Assembly (NCBI GenBank): GCA_928212115.1
Contig: CAKMRJ010001112.1
Location: 404,729,868-404,793,867, forward strand
Reading direction: 5' to 3'
Source: Lactuca virosa
Taxonomy: Eukaryota; Streptophyta; Magnoliopsida; Asterales; Asteraceae
DNA: 64,000 nt
Positions 11,175 to 23,436 of this stretch are shown in pieces. The translations under genes were made by a program, and so were the position numbers. The notes under the pieces were generated by a model that was not told where the DNA came from, did not search any database, and was given only the letters and a program-made list of their open reading frames with translations. How positions within the stretch are numbered: position 1 is the first letter of the stretch; each line of letters starts with the position of its first letter.

Positions 11175-12770
11175 GGCTAGACACCTATTGGTATTAATTT
11201 CATTTATTATATATTTTTTATAGTTTTATAACTTCATTTGTTTTTTTATGAATTTTCAATGGATATGAGTAATCTGTTTGTAAATATATGATATGTTTTA
11301 TTATATAAAATCTAAAAGTAATAATTAAAATAATTTAATAACTATTATGAATTAATAATGTATATTAAATTAATAATAACCGAATTATAATGTGTTTATT
11401 ACTAATATGAAAAACTAGGTTATAACCCATAGAAACAACGATAGTTAAAATTATTATATTGATAAAAAAATTTAATAACTGTCAAAAGTAATGCAGCATA
11501 CTGTCAAAAAAAAAAGCTAGGGTTTACCATGTATTTGATATGAAATTTAAATGAAGAATAGGGTAAAAATTTATCTCTGGTTTTGAGATATAGTAAAATC
11601 TTAGAGATTTTTAAAAGATAGATATCATATATTTCAAAAATGATATTAGGATATGATTTAAAATAAAAAAATTGAATCGACGTTAATATGTTATCAATAA
11701 AAACTGGAAATTTGAGAAATCATAGAAAATGTCACGTGTCATGGAGACATGCTAACAGAAACATGTGACATTTTTATGTTTTGTTTATTAGGATACTAGG
11801 TTATAACCCGTGTACTATACGGTTGATAAATTAAAATAACATAATAAGTGGAATAGGAGATTATTTATAATTGATTATTTCACGTAATTAATTACCAAAC
11901 ATTTTGAATTTCAAAATTTCTATTAATAATGCTAATTTGAAGGGACTTAAAAGAAGATTTAAATTTAAATATAAAATCCTAGAAAAAGATATATGTAATT
12001 TTTAGAAAGTAAGAAAAAAAATTATAAATTATAAAAAATTTCATGTGATAAGTTTAAGATTCAGAGAGATTTAGAGGTAGAGGTAGATAAACCAAACAAT
12101 CAATTCAAATTATATAATATTGAATATGATTCAAAATTTCAAATAAATAATAATTTAGTCTAAAACACAAGTCAAACAGATCAAATTTTTTAAAAACCAC
12201 TTTACTTAAGTTTTGGTGACATCCATTTCGATTATCACTTAAGTTTTGGTGACATCCATTTCGATTATCGTATTAACGATAGTGTTTGTAATCAGAACTA
12301 ATATATCAAACAATGTTGGAGAGTCTATTTTAATCAATTTTAAATATGTATCCGTTTTAAACTTATAGCAATTTTATTATAGGGTTAAATGCACATTTCA
12401 TATTTTTCTAATTTAACACGTTTGTAACCCATTACCGATGTGGCTTTTTTACCCCCCACACCCCCACCACATATTTCATATAAAAACCATTTCGTTGATC
12501 GATTAAAACAAAAATGGAATATTGTTTCATGCATGTGCATTTAACCTTTTTTTTTTTTTTTTTTTTTTTAACACAACGTGATTATTCTTAAGAGAAAAAT
12601 ATCGATGGATGCTAATAGAGTCACATAGATTCTATAGAACAAACACAACATTATAATTAAGCAAGAATCTCTCAATTAAGTGGGAAGGGCATAGAATCAA
12701 AGTTCAAATCAACCACAAAAGAATGAAGGCATATATACTTGGAAGAGGTAACACTCCTTCAATCACATCT
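11175..12770. other. AT-rich intergenic region upstream of the RING gene
   Basis: No ORF of note. A 16-base word ACTAGGTTATAACCC(A/G) occurs twice in the same direction (11414 and 11804), probably marking the ends of worn repeat copies. A poly-T run lies at about 12548-12569. Confidence 0.5.
12204..12269 (+). repeat. 33-bp perfect tandem duplication
   Basis: A 33-bp unit starting ACTTAAGTTTTGGTGAC is present twice back to back (12204-12236 and 12237-12269) with no mismatch, so the duplication is recent. Confidence 0.9.
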
Positions 12771-12778
12771 TATATAAA
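12771..12778 (+). promoter_or_regulatory. TATA box of the RING-H2 gene
   Basis: TATATAAA 42 bp before the proposed ATG at 12820, a close fit for a core promoter. Confidence 0.6.
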
Positions 12779-12819
12779 CCTTTAATAGGAAAATATAAGA
12801 TTTACATGTCTCGAACATA

Positions 12820-13870
12820 ATGAGCAACCACAACAACATCAACACTCAACAGTCTTTGCGACTTGCCAACGATGCATATGCATGGTACAACAACGAGGAT
12901 AGGGACTCATTTTTGGACATTATATCTCCACCATCGCGTCTTTTTCCTCATATCCTGGTTACTATTCTTCTCTAACGTATCCTTATAGAAATATTTTAGT
13001 GAAATTGGTATCTCGTTTTTTCTTTCTTTCTTGTGGAAATATATTATTTGGGTGAACATGATTCAAATTTTGACACCTTTAGGTTATTATTAGCAAATCC
13101 CAAACATTTGTGTATAAATTATTTTAGCATGTCACTTTTAAATTAACCGAATTATGTATGCATAAATATTTCATTTTGCAGAATGAGAGAGTTGGTATTG
13201 ATCCGTGGCTATGGTCACTTGACGATAGAATCTTCACTTTACCTTCCTCCATAATGAGGTGATCCCCTTTCTTATAGTCTCCCATATTCATCTTTTAATG
13301 ACTTTTTTCCCTTTTCTTACTCTTGATAGGGAAATATAGTGAATTCATATTTATATTTAGATTGTTTTACTTAAAAAGTTATATGATTATCATAGTAATA
13401 TAGTTTTTGTAATCGTATTTAACATACATATTGTTGAATGCAAAAAAATTTAGTTTCCCACAACCTCGAATGCATCTTGTGGTGTTGCAAAACAATTTGG
13501 CAAACCACACGAATTTGAGGTCAAGACAAATGGATCGATCACGAACACGAACACAAACACAACACGTGATTCAAACAATCAAACAAAAGCTTTAGAGAAG
13601 CTTAGGAAAGAGATTTACAATCCTGTTCCAAAGAAGATTATACAAAGGTTGGGTAGGTTTTACTCACAAAAGGATGGTGGAAATACCATAAAAGAAGTAC
13701 ATGAAGAAGAAGATGATGATGATAAAAGGTGTGTCATATGCTTAGAAGACTTAGAAGCAAAACAAGTGGTGATGGTGACACCGTGTAATCATACGTTTCA
13801 TGAGCAGTGTATCTTGCCTTGGGTGAGAACCCATGGTAGATGCCCAGTTTGTAGGTTTACTTTTTTGTGA
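12820..13870 (+). CDS. RING-H2 E3 ubiquitin ligase, apparent frameshift in exon 3
   Basis: Likely an E3 ubiquitin ligase of the RING/U-box superfamily. My exons are 12820-12957, 13182-13258 and 13454-13870, with GT-AG sites and phases 0 and 2. The RING-H2 domain is near the C-terminus: CVIC, then CNHTFHEQC, then CPVC, giving all eight zinc ligands with His at positions 4 and 5. Before it are an acidic run (EEEDDDD) and the helix-like ALEKLRKEIYNP, which I recall from this family. The frame set by exons 1-2 reads PRMHLVVLQNN in exon 3 but stops at about 13592, whereas the RING is one frame over. A single missing base between 13454 and 13592 would explain this, for example in the A run near 13585. 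It may be a real pseudogene, an assembly error, or a missed intron. The 73-aa frame from 13649 alone contains the whole RING. Confidence 0.75.
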
Positions 13871-14285
13871 AAGGACTAGATAGTAGAATTTACAATTATA
13901 CCATTGTACTTTGAAAAATCTACACAATTATAGAATTATACTTAAAATTTTCTTTCTTTGAACCCAAATAACGTTGTACTTTCAGTTTTTTTTCTTATTA
14001 AGACAATATAATGTTGAAATAACTATCAATCATAGCAGTGAAAATTCCTTTATATTTTGATGAAATTGCTATAATTTATTCAAATAATAGGAGGAAACGA
14101 AAGCAAAATGCTATAATAAACAAATCAATGAAAGTAAAGTACACTAACTACTACTTCTTGAAAAGAATACACTAAACCTACAACCTCATCTATGTAAAAG
14201 AATGTGCATAGACACAGAATATGCAATTATTTGATCAAAAAAAGAATAATAATAATTAGTACTACTTTTAAAAAATGAAATTATT
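13871..14285. other. spacer between convergent genes
   Basis: AT-rich sequence between the RING gene stop and the TPS stop. It probably holds both 3'UTRs. No gene seen. Confidence 0.6.
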
Positions 14286-17027
14286 TTAAGGATAATGGGA
14301 CCCGTAATTTTCATCTTCAGATAAAGCGGGAGAGTCAATAGCTTCAGCCAGACTTTGAAGCATTAAAATAACTTCGTTGGTGTCATCAAGATAATATTTT
14401 GCTTTACTTGGTTTTTGTCCAACTGTGCATGCAAAAACCACAGTATTAACAGAAATTATATTTCTTGAAATTGCATTCCCGATTATTTCAAACATATCTT
14501 CATCAGATCGATCATCACCCACACAAAGCACAAAATCAGCTTGTTTCCCATTTTCAGCCATTGATGTGAAGATCTTTTCTGCAACAAGACCTTTACTTGC
14601 TTCCTGCAACAAAAACAAAAGATCAGTATTCAATACACTTTCAAGATTATAACAAAGTGAATAAGGACAAAGGACATGCCTGAGGTTTGACTTCCACAAT
14701 ATATTGACCACTTTTAACAGCAACGGGTTCATTTGCTAAGACACTTTCAAGATGATCAAGCATCTCTTTTGCTTGAGCAAATCCAAACCCTGGATCTGCA
14801 TCTCTATATTGCCAAACTAAAGCACTTTCTTTAGTTTCTATAGAAGATCCATCAGTTGATTCCGTATATAGTTTCATCACAGGTTTAGCCATATCCATCC
14901 ATCCAAAATCACTACTCTGACCACACGTCTCCCACTCCACATCTTGACACCACCTGAAAAAAAACCAAACCGCAGGGGTATTTACGTCCTTTTCACAGAA
15001 AAAAGCTACAGATAAAAATTAAAATACACAAGAGATAATACTAACCTTATGAAGTAGCCATGTTCAGCTGCAATTCCAAGCTTCCTACATGGAGAAAAAG
15101 CCCTACTTAAACTCTCCCTACCTCTTCCACTAACAATAAAAACCGTATTATTCAGATCACCAGAAAGTCTATTCAGAAGTGAAATAACTTCTCTACTTGG
15201 TGTCTTAATGATGGAATTTTGAGGCATTACAGTTCCATCATAATCCAACAAAATTGCCCTGCGTTTAGCCTTTAAGTAATCTGATACAATATCATCAATC
15301 GAAAGCTTCCGGAAATTCGGATCAAGACTCACAACTCTAAACCCAAACCCTAAACCGATTCCCCAACATCTTTTCCTAAAATGATCTGCACAACTTCTTT
15401 CCATATCTTGCAAGAAGCTTCTAGACCAATAAGCCACATCATGTGTACTCACATAACGATAATGCTTCTCATGTCTCATTTGTTTCTCAGGTTCTCCCAT
15501 TGATATAGCTTCATTCATTGCTTCAGCAGTTGCTTCAACATTCCATGGATTGATACGAATTGCACCACTTAAAGAAGGAGAACACCCGACAAATTCCGAT
15601 ACCACTAACATGCTTTTCTTGGGACCGGAATCGGAATCGGAATTGGGAATTCCCTCTCGGCATACGATGTATTCATATGGAGTTAAATTCATTCCGTCTC
15701 TTACAGCTGTCACCACAACACATTCAGCTATGCTGTAATAAGCAACCCTTTCATTAACTGACATTGGTTTGTCTATATAAATAATTGGTTGATACCCAGG
15801 TTTACCGAATTCTTCATTTATACGTTTACAGCTTTCTTGAATTTCAGCTTGAATTTCTTCCAAATCTATACCACCTTTACCTCTAGCTGGATTTGCAATT
15901 TGGACAAGAACAACTGTTCCTTGCCAAGATGGATGTAGTTTTAGCATTTGTTCCATTGCTAAAAGCTTCAGATTGATGCCTTTGAAGATGTCCATGTCAT
16001 CAACTCCAAGCAACACGGTTTTTCCTTCAAATTGTTGCTTGAGTTCCTTGGTTCTTGATTCTTTATCAGCAAGTTTCATCACGAATTCTATCTGTCCCAT
16101 GTGGATTCCAACTGGCATTATCTTGATTCCGACTGTTCGTCCGTAGTAATCTAATCCTATATACCCTCTTTTGGATTGGTATTCCAATCCGAACATTCGG
16201 CTACAACAGGAAAGGAAATGACGGGCGTAATCGAAGGTGTGGAATCCGATTAGGTCAGAATTGAGTAAAGCTTTTAGAATTTCTTCTCTAACAGGAAGTG
16301 TTCTGTAAATTTCGGAAGAAGGGAATGGGCTATGGATGAAGAATCCCATTCTTAAACGATTAAATCGTCTTCTCAAGAAAGTAGGCAACACCATTAGATG
16401 ATAATCATGGATCCAAACAAAATCATCTTCGGGATTTATGACTTCGATTACTTTCTGGGAAAACAATTTGTTTGCAGAGACGTAGGCTTCCCACATAGAT
16501 CGATCAAATCTACCTCCATGATCAGCTGAAATTGGTAACATGTAGTGAAAGAGAGGCCATAACTGTTTCTTGCAAAAACCAGTATAGAACTTTTCGATGA
16601 GGCTAGGTGGAAGAAAAGTTGGGACACAACTGAATCTTTCCAACAAGAGTTGAGCAACATCATCTTGTTCAATGCCATCAACATCGACATTTAAGGAGCC
16701 AACATATAGAACGTCCATGTCATCAGGAAAACCATCTTTGAGTCGCAAAAGGAGAGAGTCGTCATCCCAAGTAAAACTCCAACTTTTATTATCAGGTCTT
16801 CTTTTGGCTTTCAGAGGCAATTGATTTGCAACTATAATGATTCTATCCACAGAAAGTGAAGAAGCGTTATCAGATGCAACACTACTTGCTGGCTCATCGT
16901 CAAATTCGTTGATACTTCCAGGAAGAGTCATTATCCTTGGCATCTTTCGCTTGTCCCTCTCTCGCCCCATTACAGGGAAATTCCCAGAAGCCAATTCTAG
17001 AAGATTAGTATATGATCTCGATTGCAT
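14286..17027 (-). CDS. TPS7: class II trehalose-6-phosphate synthase (TPS7-like)
   Basis: Predicted 857 aa, full length for class II TPS. Exons (minus) are 17027-15046, 14953-14680 and 14603-14286. An N-terminal glycosyltransferase family 20 TPS-like domain (about residues 60-545) is followed by a HAD-type TPP-like domain with LDYDGT at about 594-599, IVSGRGRESL, and GDDRSDEDMF at about 782-791. Class II members carry both domains but are generally without proven synthase activity and are regarded as cytosolic regulators of sugar signalling, contacting SnRK1 and 14-3-3 proteins. The N-terminus RSYTNLLELASGNFPVMGRE matches my memory of Arabidopsis TPS7 more than TPS5 or TPS6. Intron 1 is GT-AG (phase 2). 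Intron 2 reads CAG|GCATGT...TTGCAG|GAA, a GC-AG intron; using the nearby GT gives an immediate stop. No frameshift or stop seen, so the gene looks intact. Confidence 0.96.
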
Positions 17028-17059
17028 CTTTATCTTTTTCTATCCCTATTGATTCCAAC

Positions 17060-17395
17060 CTAAAAACAAAAACTTCTTGGAAACCTCCCAAAAGGGTAAA
17101 TTCCGATTATTATCTGCCAAGAAAAAGCAAACCCCGTTTTACATTTAAACAAATGAATTCACATTGTTAGGAAAACAATTACATGCAATCGACATTTTAC
17201 AATGCAATAAGTTTTTGATGAAACAGACACGTAACTGATTAGATCAAATTCAAATAAATGACCACCATCTCGACTACAGAAAACGAGCTAAATCAACAAG
17301 ATCTTAGATCATACAAACTCCAAAATGACAATTAACACTATCTCGATGCGAAATCATTTCAAATCAATCAGATTAAATTGGGTTATGAAACTTAC
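17060..17395 (-). other. probable 5'UTR intron of the TPS gene
   Basis: On the minus strand there is a donor GCAT|GTAAGT at 17395 and an acceptor TTTTTAG|GTTGG ending at 17060, 32 bp before the start codon. The 336-nt AT-rich sequence between would be a leader intron, a common feature of class II TPS genes. The upstream leader exon is probably about 17396-17520 and is CT-rich (CTTCTCTCAAACACACAC). Confidence 0.6.
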
Positions 17396-17520
17396 ATGCA
17401 CTAATTTGAGAAGTTTCCGACACTTTATATCATATGATAGTCAAGAATAAATTTGAGATCGAAGATCAATGTGTGTGTTTGAGAGAAGTTTGAAGGTGAC
17501 AGAATTTCTAGGGTTCGTTC

Positions 17521-18365
17521 ATTTATCGGTGTAGTTTCAAAAATAGTAATAACAGTAATACCCTGTATATGATGTACATTAAATACGTATAAACAAAGAC
17601 ACGGATAAGGTCCCTCACTCCTGTCGTTATGAAAATATATTAATTTAAAGTTATGTCTTAAAATAGCATTATGATAATTAGTACGAACAAAAAGGATAAA
17701 CAAAAATCCATTTTAGAGTTTTGTACTAAGGCATAATACTTTTTTAAAATATTTACAAATGTGTGGTAGTTCCAAACATAATTACCAAAACATGGTATTT
17801 TGGTATTTATCAGTACTTACTAATTTTAATTAAATGGAATATACATAAATCTCACGTGACTTTTTATATTTCATTACTTTTACTTACAATTTAAACTATT
17901 TTTACAATAAAAAATCATATATAGATAATATCTATCCACCATAACTTTTATAGTATGAATTTATATTGTAAAATTAAAATTAAAAGAAATGATCATATTT
18001 TTTTATTATATCAGAGTTTATTTATTATTTTTTTTGTTTAAATAGTTCTTAATAGAGAATGTTTGCTCAAGTGATTAATAAAATCACTTAAAGTTGTTCA
18101 AAGCAATTTAAGCTAAATTATCAAGTCATAAATATTGCAGATGTTATTTTTTCTTAATCATTCTATATTAACGGTTGTTTAATTCTTGACAAAAACATCT
18201 AATTTCTTTTTTTTCCTAACTTTTATGAATAAAAGCATACACAAAAAAGTAACAAAACTAAAAACAGCCATCAAAGGTCATAGATACAAGTATAACTTGC
18301 ATAAATCTTATATAATCAAACACCACTAAAAAAAACTCTAATAAATCCTACTCGATCAACCACAA
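17521..18365. other. TPS upstream region, no gene recognised
   Basis: AT-rich. It should hold the TPS promoter, but I see no clear TATA box at the right spacing. No other gene or repeat boundary was found. Confidence 0.45.
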
Positions 18366-19164
18366 TTACATATCAGCACACTGTTTTCTAAGTTTAGAGG
18401 GACATGTTTTTTGATTATGATCGCTTTCCCACCCAGACCTTCCTATACGGGGGAGTATATCCTAACTTATCAACTATTTTAACTCTTACGGTAGGAACAC
18501 TAATAGATGATTGTTTCTTTATAAGGTGTTCAAGAAAAGTTTCTTGAGCAATCAAGTTTGCATCTAAATTTGGATGGTCTTGAGTAATTCTATATTGGTA
18601 ACAAGTATGTGGACTAATGTATTGTGTTATTTCAAAATAACCACTGCATTGACGTTTACATGCATGCAGTTGCCACTTACAACCTGTTTGTGTACATAAC
18701 TTACATCTTACCTTCCAAATTGTTGGGCATGTTTCAACCACTTCATATTGTCGATGCTTCTTAATCGTATAAAGTTTGATAGCTCTGATAAGTCCATCCT
18801 TATTTTTAAAAGGATTTTCTCCCAACTCTTGAGTTAAATCATTTTTATTTTCAGAGTGTGATACCATCCAATTGTCAACATTAGCCATCTCGAAATCATC
18901 TCCTTCCACGCTTGCATTTCTTCCATTGTCAATTTCACATTCATCTCCACTTTCATCTTTTTCATTGTCTGTGGCAAACCTACTATTCATTCCATTGTTG
19001 TCTATCAATCGATGTCGCGATATGAATTTGGTTGATCTGGTCATTGAATTGTGTTCCATAACCTTGATAGCTTTACTTGGTCGTTTGTTGTAGGTTATAT
19101 CTTCTTCCCCATCACAATTTTTACCATCATGATAACACAACAATGTAACAAATTTTGATGGCAT
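18366..19164 (-). pseudogene. MULE (MuDR-type) transposase, internally deleted
   Basis: The minus-strand frame from 19164 gives 249 aa. An acidic N-terminal region is followed by the plant MuDR DNA-binding domain: NPFKNKDGLIRAIKLYTIKK, then a CX2C and C-W zinc region (CKLCTQTGCKWQLHAC), then TPPYRKVWVGK. The frame stops at 18415, where the DDE catalytic domain should start. In the next frame the sequence reads DHNQKTCPSKL to a stop at 18366. That resembles the HN-x2-TCP part of the C-terminal zinc knuckle of the same protein, so the catalytic core seems deleted with the two termini joined out of frame. It cannot transpose on its own. TIRs were not found. Confidence 0.78.
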
Positions 19165-19930
19165 ATTGATGACAATCTATAAACAACAAAACATAAACAA
19201 AATTTATATAATATAACACATTAATACAAAACATATTGTATTGGTTATAAAATCTATAAACATATACAAAAGAAAACACTCCATGATGTTTTGTATTGGT
19301 TATAAAACCTGTAAACATATACAAAAGAATCAGTGTATGTTAGCACAAGATTAAATTAATATACAAACATATAATGGAATTGAAACTTGAAAGTGACACT
19401 TGCATCTGTAACAATGAATCATTATCAAATTAATTTATATACTAACAATTGTTGACTAAAAAAACCAATGCACAATCTTTCGTACCAAAACTCATTGACA
19501 AAAGACAACTTAACAAAGAAGCCACAAAAAATTACTTACCTACGACCTCCTCATGAACAACGCAATTATAAGAACTTTCGACAATGGAAAAGGGGTTTGT
19601 AGACAATTATGATGAGGTCAGGGAGACTCGTTATCGCTGGTGGTTCTCATAATGGCAGCGCACGGAGGAAGGAAACGTGAGAGAATGCATGAATATTGAT
19701 CGCGTGAAGGTAACGAATAGAAAAATTGGTTTTATTACTATTTTTTTTTCAAATACAATTACTTAATAAATAAGTTTTAAACTACCCATATCTAGTAAAT
19801 ATTTTTTCCAACTGTTATGTTTTTGTAAAAAACTTATCGATTTTACAGAAGAACGTTGTAATTATCTGTTGTATAAAACTGAATCGTCATGAGTGAAACT
19901 ATCATATATGAATAACAAAAGAAAATTCAG

Positions 19931-19931
<1 letters not shown>
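19165..19931. other. flank of the MULE remnant, no gene recognised
   Basis: Contains an imperfect roughly 60-bp direct repeat (TTGTATTGGTTATAAAA and following, near 19229 and 19290) and a GC-richer patch at 19545-19720 that may be the original 5' part of the MULE. No ORF supported. Confidence 0.45.

Positions 19932-19978
<47 letters not shown>
19932..19978. repeat. (AT)n microsatellite
   Basis: About 23 uninterrupted AT units, marking the left edge of the next element. Confidence 0.97.
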
Positions 19979-19980
<2 letters not shown>

Positions 19981-22732
19981 TTAGGTTATTGTATTCTAAC
20001 TAATTATTGTATGGATGTATGAATGTTGTGAGCCAATCATTTTTACTTATTTTAAGAAAGTGATTAATACATATTATTAAATTAAAGATAATTGAAAAAT
20101 ACCATCTAATTTCATTCTAAGGGTATTTTAGTCAATTAACATAAATTTAAAAAGGGAAAATTGCAGATTTTAGGGAATAATTAATTCTCTAAACTTTAAA
20201 AATCTGATTTTTTTTATTATAAATATATTAATTCGGACATTCTAAAAGAATGTGTTTATCATTATCTTGAAAAAAAACATTAAATTCCGACAGAATATTA
20301 TAAACATATAATATCAAGATTAATAATTTTTAATAAATATAAATTTTATATGAAAAGAATTTTAAGATCTTAAGATTAGTACTTACATTTATTCTTAACT
20401 AATACAACTATGAACATACATAAATGACATTCATTCTGAAAGAATACAAGTAATAATGATTAACAATTACATTTATTCTTAAAGAATAAAACTGAGAATG
20501 ATTAAAAATCAAATAAAAACATTGAAATCTAAGTAAAACACTAATACATTCTCATATAATATTGTTGCTAATCCATTATGACAGAAAAACATGCTAATCA
20601 ATTCTGAACGAATATTGTTGCCTTACTTTCCATTCTTCACCGTGCTTCAAATCAACCTCTCAATTGTTGCTGCCTCTACACATAAAATGTGTTTGTACTC
20701 ATCATCTCCAACATTGTTTTCAATCCCATAAGAAGTTTAGAATTCTTCACTTCATCTTCTTTCTCAACTTCTGGCCTCTGCAATGGAGATTACTAACACA
20801 TAATTAATCAACTGGGCAATTTCACATGTTAAAAAGTCAACATATTCATGTGTTCTTCAAATACCAGAGAGAGACAATGGATACCTTCACCAGCTCGAAA
20901 GCTTCAGAAGAAACAGTTCGCATGCTTGCAGTACCAAAGTGGTTATCTTAGGTCAGTTGAGCACAAATTCTTTGCACACCAAGGTTTCTACTAAATCAAG
21001 TCTGCCTGCATTGCATGTGAGATGAGATCTCACTGAATTGATTCTACAGTCTTCTCAAATATTAAAAAAAAAAATCATCAACAAAGTTTAGAGATGACAA
21101 ACCTCCGCTAAATTCGAAGATAAAACGCTCTAACAAGTGACAATATCTACTCATGGACTCTAGTATACAACTGATATAAACATCCACCCTGTCATCAAAG
21201 ATGCCGAAAGTGCTGTCTCATCCTTCATTTTAATTCTTTAAAAGTTGCAAACTTCTTAAAGGAGACCTTGCAATTACAACATACAATGTCAAATAATACT
21301 ATATACTTGTACAATAATAATTCATTCATTCCAAAATAATGAAAACATACCCAGGTACACCACCATTCACACTCAAAGAACTCAAGCAAGAGGCTGTTAA
21401 GAAAGGTGACTCCTCTCTTTGTAGGGACCGCTTAATACCCCATTCATCATCATCATCATTGATGATATAAGGCGGCTCGACACCAAGCTTAATAGACCTT
21501 AAGTTGAAGAAGAGATATTAGTAATTGTGTGCATATTGTAGTGTAATGAATAATTAATGACAACAATTATATGATACCAGACAACATAATGCAAAATTAT
21601 ATGCATTCATAAAACTCACGGAATCAATGTTATCCCCTTGCTTCTAAGGGCCAATGGTAATCACAAATTGAAAACGCTAATCTCAAATTGAATATAAACT
21701 GTCCTCAACCTATGAACTTACAAATAACAAGCTGCGACACTTTAAAGCTCATTGTATACAGAACTGGGGTTATGAAACAAGCATGCATGGATGCAAATAG
21801 TAAACCATACATTTAATTTGAGACCCAACGGAGGCAGTTATTATATGCTCTTTGAAAGAAAAGGGCTTCCAGAAAATACTACCCGACAATAATAATTTTA
21901 CCAAATATAATTAAATGACAAAATGAGCCATATTACAAGAGGGAATTAAAAGAGATTACTGAAGCGCACTTCCAACTGGTTGAATCATTGTAGATACCAT
22001 ATCATCTTTTTTGTTGTTGATCTTGGGTTTGATCTTGGGTATTAAAGTACCCAAGTTAATATTAATATAAAACAAAGGATCTATGGCGCACTTCTTAAAA
22101 AACGAACACGTAGCCCCGACACATAATATGATTTGGGTATCAAGCATAGAGGAAACCTAGGAATCAATAATATCACATGATAAATAAACACCACAAAAAT
22201 CACTTTAATTACAAAATTCAAACATACCATGCAAATTGAAATTCGAAACACGTACCTTGATTGTGAGGTCTGGAGAGAGAGGCCAAACGGATGCATTATG
22301 AACGGAAGATCGGGTCTTCTGGCGAAGAATAATGATCGAAGTGGGTGCCATTGATGAGGAGATATGGAGGAACTTCATAGATGGAGGTGTAGAGGGGTAT
22401 ATCAGATGGAGTATTCGCCTGAATTTCACGCGTCATCTACTCATCCCGTTCAATTTGACTAGCCCCATCCTCGACTTCAATTTCACGAGCACACACAATG
22501 GTTTGTGATCGAGTATTCGGCTGATAGATAAAGGGGAGAAATTTAGGGTTAGAAGAAATCAATTACATTTTCATAAATAGCTTCCTAATATAAGGGATTT
22601 AATTTGGGAGAAATATTAAATTAATTAATTTAAAAATATCAATTAAATGTAACATTACATAATTATCCTTTTAGAATGATTAGCCCATATTGATTCCTAC
22701 ATCCACACAATACTTAGTTAGAATATTTGAAC

Positions 22733-22737
<5 letters not shown>
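19979..22737. mobile_element. AT-array-bounded element 1 with inverted ends
   Basis: The left end ATTCTAACTAATTATTGTAT... (about 19994) matches the inverted right end ATTCTAACTAAGTATTGTGT... (about 22725) over some 30 bases. The element sits exactly between two (AT)n arrays. Inside, a minus-strand exon-like frame (22429-22256) reads SSMAPTSIIILRQKTRSSV and ends at a good donor AAG|GTACGT, suggesting a captured host gene piece. No transposase is present. It could be a non-autonomous MULE/Pack-MULE or a Micron-like element; the superfamily is not settled. Confidence 0.5.

Positions 22738-22810
<73 letters not shown>
22732..22810. repeat. (CT)n(AT)n compound microsatellite
   Basis: (CT)n followed by about 29 AT units, lying between the two inverted-end elements. 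Confidence 0.97.
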
Positions 22811-22813
<3 letters not shown>

Positions 22814-23436
22814 GGATCATTTGAGAACTTATAGTTTCCCGAGAACCCGAAAACTAAAAGTGGACAGTCAGATAAAAAAAAATTAAGGGTTAAGATCTTT
22901 TATGATACTTTTGTAAATAAATGGGAAAAAATTAAACAGAGAGGTATGGTTATGAAATTAATTTAAGCGCATTTATGGTACTGAAGAGATCATCCCCCCC
23001 CCCCCCCCCAAAAAAAAAAAAATCAATCGATGCCCTCTTTCTCCCAAATCCCTCGATCGTCTTCATCTCATCATCCCTCTTTCTCTAATAGCTTCATCGT
23101 CGATCGTTCCCCAAGAACCAACATCCGAAATCTATGGTTTCCTCTTTTAATTGTCTGCCCTTTTCATTTAATCGAGTAAGGTGAAGACTCTACATGACTT
23201 GTTGAAAACTAGGATCCTTTAAATCTTAATTCTAAGCCATAAAATTCGGCGAATTTTCGTTTAGTTCGTCTCATCATCGACGAGCACATTGCGATGTGAA
23301 CTTTAGGCTACCATACTATCTAAATCTGGCATCAAACCCTTACGACTCATCGTCTGAAATCTTGGACCAGCTAGGATCTGAGGAAGATCTGTTTTGTACT
23401 TATATTGACATTGAGAAGCTTAGATTCAATTGAACG

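Noticed and set aside
15550..15757. Plus-strand frames opposite the TPS gene
   Set aside because: Antisense shadows of the TPS coding exon.
17425..17703. 92-aa minus-strand frame upstream of TPS
   Set aside because: Overlaps the probable TPS leader and promoter; no family match, and not a conserved upstream ORF that I know.
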